This document shows positions 6,731 through 11,687 of a DNA stretch of 11,687 nucleotides, piece after piece (the stretch's first letter is position 1; every line of letters starts with the position of its first letter). Both the position numbers and the translations under genes were made by a program. The DNA comes from a bacterium. Its GTDB lineage: Bacteria; UBA9089; JAHJRX01. The notes beneath the pieces are model-generated. The model saw nothing but the letters and a program-made list of their open reading frames with translations, searched no databases and was not told where the DNA came from. The stretch covers positions 1 to 11,687 of the forward strand of contig JASEGW010000041.1 of assembly GCA_030017825.1 (NCBI GenBank). The letters run 5' to 3'.

Positions 6731-8086
6731 ATGGATGAGTTAACTCCTAAAAGAATTGTAGAAGAACTAGACAAATTTATTATAGGACAAAGTAAAGCAA
6801 AAAAAGCTGTTGCTATAGCCCTAAGAAATCGTTATCGGCGTCAGCAGCTTTCCCCTGAATTAAGAGAAGAAATATCTCCTAAGAATATAATTATGATTGG
6901 TCCTACAGGAGTAGGAAAGACAGAAATATCCCGTCGCATAGCAAACTTATCTAATGCTCCTTTTTTAAAAGTAGAAGTAACGAAATTTACTGAGATAGGA
7001 TATGTTGGTCGAGATGTAGAATCAATGATTAGGGATTTAGTTAATCTTTCTTTGGGAAAGGAAAAAGCTATAGAGACAGAGAAGGTTCAAAGTAAAGCTT
7101 ATGAATTAGCTCAGGAAATAATCTTAGATATTTTGTTACCTCTTCCTCGAAGAAGAAAAAATTTAAGTAATAAAAAAGAGGAAGAAAAGAAAAATTTACT
7201 TCGTTTTGAAAATACTAGAAATAAATTAAGAAAAAAATTATATGATGGTCTTTTGGAGGATAGAATTATTGAGATAGAAATAAAAGAATCTTCTTTGCCC
7301 ATAGTGGAAATATTTTCTGGAAGCGGCATGGAAGGAATTGATGTGGGATTTTCAGATGCACTAGGAAGTATGTTTCCCCAAAAGATTAAAAGGCAAAAAA
7401 AGACTATTGCTGAAGCTCGACGAATTCTGATTAATGAGGAGGCTTCGAAACTTATTGATATGGATGAGTTAGTCAAGAGAGCTCTTACTAAAGCAGAAGA
7501 ATCAGGAATTATTTTCTTAGATGAAATAGATAAAATTGCTGGAGGAGATAAAGGAGGAGGGCCTGATGTATCTCGTCAGGGGGTTCAAAGAGATATCTTG
7601 CCTATTGTAGAAGGCTCTTGCGTTAATACAAAATATGGAATAGTAAAAACAAATCATATATTATTTATAGCTGCAGGAACATTTCATAGCGCTAAACCCT
7701 CAGATTTAATTCCTGAATTACAAGGAAGATTTCCTATTAGAGTTGAGCTTTCTTCGCTGACCAAAGATGATTTTAAAAAGATATTAGTTGCTCCTCAAAA
7801 TGCTATAACTAAACAATATGAAGCTTTGCTAAATACCGAAGAAATAAAAGTAAGTTTTACAAATGATGCCATAGAAGAAATGGCTTCTTTTGCTTATTTA
7901 GTTAATGAGGAAACTGAAAATATTGGAGCCAGAAGACTTCATACTATAATTGAAAAAGTAGTAGAAGATATATCCTTTCAAGCTCCTGACTTACAAGATA
8001 AGATCATAGAGATTAATGCACAGTATGTAATAGAAAGACTAAAAGAAATTGTTGAGGATGCTAATTTAAGTAAGTATATTCTTTAA
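6731..8086 (+). CDS. hslU: HslU (ClpY) ATPase subunit of the HslUV protease
   Basis: 451 residues, close to the usual length of about 440-460. This AAA+ unfoldase hexamer threads substrates into HslV. The N-terminus MDELTPKRIVEELDKFIIGQ is the canonical start of the family. Walker A is GPTGVGKT (57-64), the pore loop GYVG (90-93), Walker B IIFLDEID (260-267), an arginine-finger region ELQGRF (329-334) and sensor 2 GARRLH (399-404). The intermediate I-domain occupies about 108-225 and is rich in Lys and Glu. The C-terminal tail ends LSKYIL, the segment that docks into HslV and activates it, so the pair should be functional. There is no clear ribosome site before the ATG. codY, which follows clpY in Bacillus, is absent. 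Confidence 0.97.
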   Translation: MDELTPKRIVEELDKFIIGQSKAKKAVAIALRNRYRRQQLSPELREEISPKNIIMIGPTGVGKTEISRRIANLSNAPFLKVEVTKFTEIGYVGRDVESMIRDLVNLSLGKEKAIETEKVQSKAYELAQEIILDILLPLPRRRKNLSNKKEEEKKNLLRFENTRNKLRKKLYDGLLEDRIIEIEIKESSLPIVEIFSGSGMEGIDVGFSDALGSMFPQKIKRQKKTIAEARRILINEEASKLIDMDELVKRALTKAEESGIIFLDEIDKIAGGDKGGGPDVSRQGVQRDILPIVEGSCVNTKYGIVKTNHILFIAAGTFHSAKPSDLIPELQGRFPIRVELSSLTKDDFKKILVAPQNAITKQYEALLNTEEIKVSFTNDAIEEMASFAYLVNEETENIGARRLHTIIEKVVEDISFQAPDLQDKIIEINAQYVIERLKEIVEDANLSKYIL

Positions 8087-8160
8087 GTTAAACCTAAAAT
8101 GCATTTAAAAAACCACAGGACACAATGCTTGAAAATTGTGGGGTTAATGAGGAATTTCTA

Positions 8161-8244
8161 AAAGTTTAGTAACTATTCAGCAATGTTCAATGTAACAACA
8201 TATTTCCTTAGTGCGAAGTTTATGCTGAATAGTTACAAAGTTTA
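8161..8244. mobile_element. family B MITE, IS66-like ends, with 8-bp target duplications
   Basis: The 68-bp element (8169-8236) has perfect 14-bp terminal inverted repeats, GTAACTATTCAGCA (8169-8182) and TGCTGAATAGTTAC (8223-8236), around a 40-bp core with no coding capacity. It is flanked on both sides by AAAGTTTA (8161-8168 and 8237-8244), a perfect 8-bp direct repeat. Ends starting GTAA together with 8-bp target duplications are characteristic of the IS66 family, so this is best read as a non-autonomous derivative mobilised in trans. The intact duplication suggests a fairly recent insertion. The long perfect stem would also form a hairpin in RNA. Confidence 0.85.
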
Positions 8245-8302
8245 TTTTAGTATTTTTTTAAAATTGTCGATAAGTTTTATAGAATAATATATTGAATATT
8301 TA

Positions 8303-8359
8303 ACCTTAGTTCGATTTAAATATAAAATAAAGGAACATATTCTTATGTCGAACTCAGGT
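8303..8359 (-). repeat. family A MITE-like element, copy 2 (short form, inverted)
   Basis: On the minus strand this 57-bp copy reads ACCTGAGTTCGA, then CATAAGAATATGTTCCTTTA, then an AT-rich tail and the second arm. It is therefore the same element as at 2622-2708 in opposite orientation, without the internal duplications and about 16 bp of the core. The arms are 8303-8314 and 8348-8359 with one mismatch. It is flanked by TA on both sides, extendable to TATTTA on both sides (8297-8302 and 8360-8365). This could be a target duplication. Confidence 0.85.
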
Positions 8360-8484
8360 TATTTAAGTATCAGTCTTTAGATCAAAATAAAGATAACCCA
8401 GTACGGAATACAAACAAATTTCTGTTTTTCTGTATTTTAACTTCTTGCTACCAACCACTTATAGGTCATAGGAGATAAATTGTT

Positions 8485-8922
8485 ATGTTATTTGCTGGCA
8501 ATAAGTCCTTAACTATGAAAGCTTTTAATGTGATGCATGAAGGATTAAATGCAGCTGCGGTTCGACATAAGGTTATTGCCAACAACATAGCCAATGTTAA
8601 CACTCCTGGCTTTAAACGTTCTATGGTTGGCTTTGAATCAGAGCTTAAAAGAGCTTTGGAAAATAATGGTTCATTGAGTGCCTTAAGAAATCACTCCAAA
8701 CATATAAAATTTAAAAGAGAAGCAGAAGATTTAGAAAAAATTAAGCCAAAAGTTTTCATGGAAAATGATACTATTTTTCGTAATGATAATAATAATGTAG
8801 ATATGGATGTAGAAATGGCCAATTTAGCTAAAAATAATATTCTATATGACGCTATGGTTACCGGGGTAAGGAGGGACCTGGGTTATTTAAGACAAATAAT
8901 TACTACAGGAGGATCACAATAA
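8485..8922 (+). CDS. flgB: flagellar basal-body rod protein FlgB
   Basis: 145 residues, typical for FlgB, a proximal rod subunit exported through the flagellar type III apparatus. The N-terminal rod-family motif IANNIANVNTPGFKR is at 31-45, and the C-terminal helix region includes NNNVDMDVEMANLAKN (102-117), a FlgB signature. The middle (60-95) is the variable loop. AGGAG at 8470-8474 lies 10 nt before the ATG; another in-frame ATG at 8515 has no such site. Its last codons contain AGGAGG (8907-8912), the ribosome site for flgC, which begins 1 nt after the flgB stop, so the two are co-translated. Confidence 0.96.
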   Translation: MLFAGNKSLTMKAFNVMHEGLNAAAVRHKVIANNIANVNTPGFKRSMVGFESELKRALENNGSLSALRNHSKHIKFKREAEDLEKIKPKVFMENDTIFRNDNNNVDMDVEMANLAKNNILYDAMVTGVRRDLGYLRQIITTGGSQ

Positions 8923-8923
8923 A

Positions 8924-9370
8924 ATGAAAATGTTTTTAGCTGTTGATACTAGCGCTTCTGGACTGACGGCAGAAAGACTGCGTATGGATGTTATATCCCA
9001 TAATATTGCTAATGTAAATACTACTAGAACTCCACAAGGAGGTCCCTATAAGCACAGACATGTGCTTTTTGAGCCTAGAGGGCAACAGCCAAAATTTACT
9101 CTACCCTTTTCTACAGACAATAAATTATCTAATAAGGTAGGAGAAGGGGTTAGAGTAGTAAAGATAGAAGAATCAGATGTGCCTCCTCGTTTAGAATATA
9201 GACCAGACCATCCTGATGCTGATAAAAATGGCTATGTTCATATGCCAAACATCAATATAGTTATGGAAATGACTGATCTAATCACAGCTACTAGAGCTTA
9301 TGAAGCTAATGCTTCAGTAATTAGGGCTTTTAAGACAATGATGCAAAAAGCACTTCAAATTGCTATATAA
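8924..9370 (+). CDS. flgC: flagellar basal-body rod protein FlgC
   Basis: 148 residues. FlgC polymerises with FlgB and FlgF in the proximal rod. The N-terminal motif is SHNIANVNTTRTPQGGPYKH (25-44). The FlgC-specific C-terminal block holds HPDADKNGYVHMPNI (96-110) and then EMTDLITATRAYEANA (115-130), ending in the hydrophobic helix that drives polymerisation. The ATG at 8924 is favoured over the in-frame ATG at 8930 by distance from AGGAGG at 8907-8912. It follows flgB by one base. After the stop, 131 bp with a family A fragment separate it from fliE, a gap longer than the few tens of bases common in other genomes. Confidence 0.96.
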   Translation: MKMFLAVDTSASGLTAERLRMDVISHNIANVNTTRTPQGGPYKHRHVLFEPRGQQPKFTLPFSTDNKLSNKVGEGVRVVKIEESDVPPRLEYRPDHPDADKNGYVHMPNINIVMEMTDLITATRAYEANASVIRAFKTMMQKALQIAI

Positions 9371-9426
9371 GTATTTGCAATAGAGCAACCTTTGGAAATC
9401 TTAGCCTTAACCTTTTTACCAAAACA

Positions 9427-9496
9427 GGGGGGGTTATTAAATCGAACTCAGGTTAAATACCTAAAATTTCAAAAAGAGTTTATAAAAAATGGGGGG
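9427..9496 (+). promoter_or_regulatory. G7 and G6 tracts before fliE; the second is its ribosome site
   Basis: GGGGGGG (9427-9433) and GGGGGG (9491-9496) are striking in DNA this AT-rich. Each is followed by a similar TTA-rich word (GTTATTAA and GTTAAAA). The second tract ends 5 nt before the fliE ATG and must serve as the Shine-Dalgarno. Homopolymer length changes here could alter translation of fliE. Confidence 0.5.
9436..9453 (+). repeat. family A element, right-end fragment (copy 3)
   Basis: ATTAAATCGAACTCAGGT matches the right end of copy 1 in the + orientation, with the complete 12-bp arm TCGAACTCAGGT (9442-9453) followed by TA (9454-9455). No matching left arm is found upstream: the sequence to the left is C- and G-tract DNA unrelated to the other copies. 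It is a truncated remnant in the flgC-fliE gap. Confidence 0.7.
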
Positions 9497-9501
9497 TTAA
9501 A

Positions 9502-9813
9502 ATGAGAAGTGTTAGCATGTATTCTTTGCAGCCTAAACCTTTAGGTTTAGAGAGCAAGGAAGCTAAAAAGGGTGTTCCAAGTGCTGATTTAATAAGTCAG
9601 TTTGGAGAGACGCTAAAGAAAAAACTGGCAGAAGTTAATAATTTAACTAATGAAGCTGATACCATGGCCATAAAAATGGCTACTGGAGAAGCGGATAACT
9701 TGCATGATGTTATTATTGCAGCTGAAAAAGCTAATTTAGCTATGCAGATGACTGTGCAGCTTAAAAGAGAGTTTATGAAAACTTATCAACAAATGATGAT
9801 GTCTATGCAGTAA
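9502..9813 (+). CDS. fliE: flagellar hook-basal body protein FliE
   Basis: 103 residues, the usual size. FliE links the MS-ring to the proximal rod and is an early export substrate. The N-terminus is variable; from about residue 33 the family pattern is clear: FGETLKKKLAEVNNL (34-48), then TGEADNLHDVIIAAEKANLA (61-80) and VQLKREFMKTYQQMMMSMQ (85-103). The ATG at 9502 follows the GGGGGG tract by 5 nt. fliF begins 74 bp after the stop. The location between flgC and fliF is the standard one. Confidence 0.95.
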   Translation: MRSVSMYSLQPKPLGLESKEAKKGVPSADLISQFGETLKKKLAEVNNLTNEADTMAIKMATGEADNLHDVIIAAEKANLAMQMTVQLKREFMKTYQQMMMSMQ

Positions 9814-9857
9814 AATTTAGCTATTGACAATCAAAGTTAAAATTATAACTAAATTTT
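9812..9857. repeat. inverted repeat spanning the fliE stop, with a TTGACA in its loop
   Basis: AAAATTTAG (9812-9820) and CTAAATTTT (9849-9857) are perfect 9-bp arms 28 nt apart, starting inside the fliE stop codon. The loop contains TTGACA (9824-9829) with TATAAC (9844-9849) 14 nt later, a marginal promoter for fliF. The arms contain only one G-C pair, so stability is low. Confidence 0.3.
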
Positions 9858-9874
9858 ACACATTTATCCATATA

Positions 9875-9890
9875 GGGAGGGATATGGGTG
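9875..9890 (+). promoter_or_regulatory. ribosome site deciding a GTG start for fliF
   Basis: GGGAGGG (9875-9881) lies 6 nt before GTG at 9888, which opens the fliF frame. An ATG at 9884 is closer to the site but is in another frame and stops after ten codons, so GTG is the real start. Confidence 0.75.
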
Positions 9891-11522
9891 CGCGAATTTT
9901 TACAACAATTATATAATCAAGTTATAGGGATTTGGAATAAACTTAAACCAGGACAGAAGGTTACCATTATTGCTTCTGCTATTGTAGTAATAGTTGGCTT
10001 AGTAATTTTAGTATCTATCTTAGGAAGAGCTCAATATGTTTTATTATATAGCAAAATAAGTTCCCAGGAAGCAGGAAAGATAACTTCTAAATTAGAAGAA
10101 TGGAAGCAAGATTTTAAATTAGATGGGGAAAACATTCTAGTACCTATTCGAGATAGAGATAGAATTAGATTAAAATTAGCCAAAGAAAAACTTGCTCCCA
10201 GTGGTGGCATTGTCACCTTTGATATTTTTGATAAAGTTAAATTTACTGCAACTGAGTTTGAAAAAGAAATTAACTACCTCCGCGCCCTCCAAGGCGAACT
10301 AACCCGCACTATTGAATCTATAGAGCAAGTTTCTACAGCTCGTGTTCTAATTGTAATTCCCAAGAAAGAATTATTTGCCGAAGAAGAAAAAAGTGCTTCA
10401 GCATCTATTAAAATTAAATTAAAGCCTTATGCCAATCTTGAACCTGGTCAAATAAAAGGAATAATTAACTTAGTAGCTGCTGCCGTAGAAGGACTTAAGC
10501 CTGAAAATGTAACTATTGTTGACAATAAAGGCAATATTTTATCTGATTTGGAAAACGAAGATGGTGCTATGGAAGGATTGTCTACCAAGCAATTAGAGCT
10601 TCAGAGAACAGAAGGAAGAAATATAGAAAAAGCTATTAGAAGAAAATTAGGAAGAGTTTTAGGATATGAGAAGGTTGAAGTTATAGTAAAATTTGAAATG
10701 GATTTTGATCGTGTAGAAAAAAAGGCTGAAAAATATAGTATGCCAGGATTTGAACAGTTAAAGCTTAGCGAAGAGACTTTAAAAGAAGATTTTTCAGGAG
10801 AAGGAGATAAACCTTATGGTCCTCCAGGGGTAGAGGCAAATATGCCCGGCTATAAAGGAACAACTGGCAAACAAGGTCCTATGGAATATAAAAAAGATGA
10901 AAAACGAACTAATTATTTAGCAGATAAAGAAGAAATTGTTCTTGTAAGAAGCCCTAAAGAATCTAAAATAGCTGTAGCTGTGCTTGTTGATGGTACTTAT
11001 GAATATGATGATAAAGGAGAGCTAAAAAGAGATAAAAAGGGAAAAGCAATTTATCATCATAGAACAGAAGAAGAAATGTTAAAATATGAATCTTTAGTAA
11101 GAGCAGCAGTAGGAAACCAAAAAGGAAAAGTATATGAAGGAAGGGAATATGTAATTTCTATAGAAAATGTTCAATTTGATCGCACTCAAGAGTGGGTATA
11201 TGAAAAGGCTATAGCTAAAGTAGAAATGCAAAGAAGAATTGTTTCTATGCTCGGGTTAGCTGCCTTAGCTATTGTAGTTTTTGGAGCTATAATATTTAAG
11301 GTGCTTTCTGTTAGAAGGAAGATGAAAACTGATGAAGAAAAGGATAGATTGGAAAGGGAACGTAAAAGTGCCTTAGCAGCTCTGGATGAAAAAGGAGCAG
11401 AAGTAATACTTCCTGCTGAAGATAGAGAGAGGGTAGAGCTTGAACAGAGTGTAGCTAAAATTGCTCAAGAAAAACCTGAACTAGTTGCAAGTTTATTAAG
11501 AACCTGGATGGCAGAGGAATAA
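9888..11522 (+). CDS. fliF: flagellar MS-ring protein FliF
   Basis: 544 residues, normal for FliF. It builds the inner-membrane MS-ring on which the motor switch and export gate assemble. Two transmembrane segments are visible (about 25-46 and 452-473) with the periplasmic part between them. The YscJ/FliF ring-building domain spans about 47-220, with SGGIVTFDIFD (105-115), EINYLRALQGELTRTI (127-142) and VSTARVLIVIP (148-158). The FliF C-domain is about 255-430, with a Gly/Pro-rich linker near 285-335. The cytoplasmic tail ends VAKIAQEKPELVASLLRTWM (522-541), the conserved segment that binds FliG. The start is GTG, set by GGGAGGG upstream. fliG would normally follow closely, but no start is seen in the 165 bp left in the window. 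Confidence 0.96.
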   Translation: MREFLQQLYNQVIGIWNKLKPGQKVTIIASAIVVIVGLVILVSILGRAQYVLLYSKISSQEAGKITSKLEEWKQDFKLDGENILVPIRDRDRIRLKLAKEKLAPSGGIVTFDIFDKVKFTATEFEKEINYLRALQGELTRTIESIEQVSTARVLIVIPKKELFAEEEKSASASIKIKLKPYANLEPGQIKGIINLVAAAVEGLKPENVTIVDNKGNILSDLENEDGAMEGLSTKQLELQRTEGRNIEKAIRRKLGRVLGYEKVEVIVKFEMDFDRVEKKAEKYSMPGFEQLKLSEETLKEDFSGEGDKPYGPPGVEANMPGYKGTTGKQGPMEYKKDEKRTNYLADKEEIVLVRSPKESKIAVAVLVDGTYEYDDKGELKRDKKGKAIYHHRTEEEMLKYESLVRAAVGNQKGKVYEGREYVISIENVQFDRTQEWVYEKAIAKVEMQRRIVSMLGLAALAIVVFGAIIFKVLSVRRKMKTDEEKDRLERERKSALAALDEKGAEVILPAEDRERVELEQSVAKIAQEKPELVASLLRTWMAEE

Positions 11523-11625
11523 AAGATGTGGCATAATTAAAATGGATAGATATATTTTAATTAGCTCAAAGCTTTTAATTTCCAGCTTTCAATTTACAAT
11601 TTTTTGATGAAATTTAATTTAATTA
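11523..11625. other. fliF downstream spacer with an AT hairpin
   Basis: Non-coding. TAATTAAAAT (11534-11543) and ATTTTAATTA (11554-11563) form a perfect 10-bp A/T-only stem with a 10-nt loop, 11 nt after the fliF stop. It has no G-C pairs and no T-run directly after it, so it is unlikely to be a strong terminator. The remainder is TTTCAATTT-type low-complexity sequence leading into family A copy 4. Confidence 0.4.
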
Positions 11626-11687
11626 ACCTGAGTTTGACATGAGAATATGTTCCTTTATTTTAAGTTTAAGAATTAATATTTCTTCGC
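11626..11687 (+). repeat. family A MITE-like element, copy 4 (cut by window end)
   Basis: It starts with the arm ACCTGAGTTTGA (11626-11637; one mismatch to copy 1), preceded by TA (11624-11625). It continues with the core GAGAATATGTTCCTTTATTT and a tail closely matching copy 1 (TTTAAGTTTAAGA, then TTAATATTT). The right arm lies beyond the window. It sits exactly where fliG would be expected to begin. Confidence 0.8.

Larger units (their letters stand above)
8087..8484. other. 398-bp hslU-flgB intergenic stretch
   Basis: Non-coding. In order it holds a weak hairpin (CACAAT 8121-8126 with ATTGTG 8135-8140), the family B element and its target duplications (8161-8244), a T-rich stretch (8241-8259), the family A copy 2 (8303-8359), and a small AT hairpin (AATACA 8407-8412 with TGTATT 8431-8436). 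The flgB ribosome site AGGAG follows at 8470-8474. No convincing promoter for flgB was found, and no trace of codY. Confidence 0.6.

Noticed and set aside
7111..7476. Open frame on the minus strand inside hslU
   Set aside because: It is antisense to a complete, well-conserved hslU, has a Ser/Phe-rich composition typical of the complement of Lys/Glu codons, and has no recognisable domain.
8169..8259. Family B stem followed by a T-run as a rho-independent terminator for hslU
   Set aside because: The 40-nt loop and the 16-nt gap before the T-run do not fit a standard terminator. The target duplication shows it is an insertion, though it might still influence termination.
10031..10216. Minus-strand open frame inside fliF
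   Set aside because: Short and fully antisense to conserved FliF sequence.

Overview
The window is AT-rich (about 30% G+C by eye) bacterial chromosome carrying conserved core genes, nearly all on the + strand. The gene order dprA - topA - xerC - hslV - hslU - flgB - flgC - fliE - fliF resembles the Bacillus-type Firmicutes arrangement (dprA-topA-trmFO-xerC-clpQ-clpY-codY-flgB-flgC-fliE-fliF). Here trmFO is missing between topA and xerC, and codY is missing between hslU and flgB. This points to a motile, low-GC bacterium, either from the Firmicutes or from a deep-branching or uncultivated lineage that kept the order. The sequence alone does not settle the phylum.

Layout. Positions 1-509 have no convincing complete gene. 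They hold promoter-like sequences on both strands, a hairpin with a T-run, and small inverted repeats around a TTGACA/TATAAT promoter for the first operon. Positions 510-2622 are a tight three-gene unit: a small BldC/excisionase-type DNA-binding protein, a TPR lipoprotein and DprA. Positions 2811-6411 hold topA, xerC and hslV. A 319-bp non-coding spacer separates hslV from hslU (6731-8086). A 398-bp non-coding stretch leads to flgB-flgC (8485-9370), then fliE (9502-9813) and fliF (9888-11522). No fliG start is visible before the window ends.

Function. The genes are housekeeping ones: natural-transformation DNA handling (DprA), supercoil relaxation (TopA), chromosome dimer resolution (XerC), the HslUV ATP-dependent protease, and the start of the flagellar rod and MS-ring (FlgB, FlgC, FliE, FliF).

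The most notable content is in the gaps between genes. Two families of tiny, non-coding, MITE-like elements are visible. Family A (arms ACCTGAGTTCGA / TCGAACTCAGGT, 57-87 bp, usually next to TA) occurs four times: complete at 2622-2708 and 8303-8359, as a right-end fragment at 9436-9453, and running off the window from 11626. Family B (8169-8236, 68 bp) has perfect 14-bp ends beginning GTAA and is bracketed by a perfect 8-bp direct repeat, AAAGTTTA. Those are the hallmarks of an IS66-type insertion with no transposase. I see no undescribed defence or metabolic system. The repeat families are the best candidates for something not yet catalogued.
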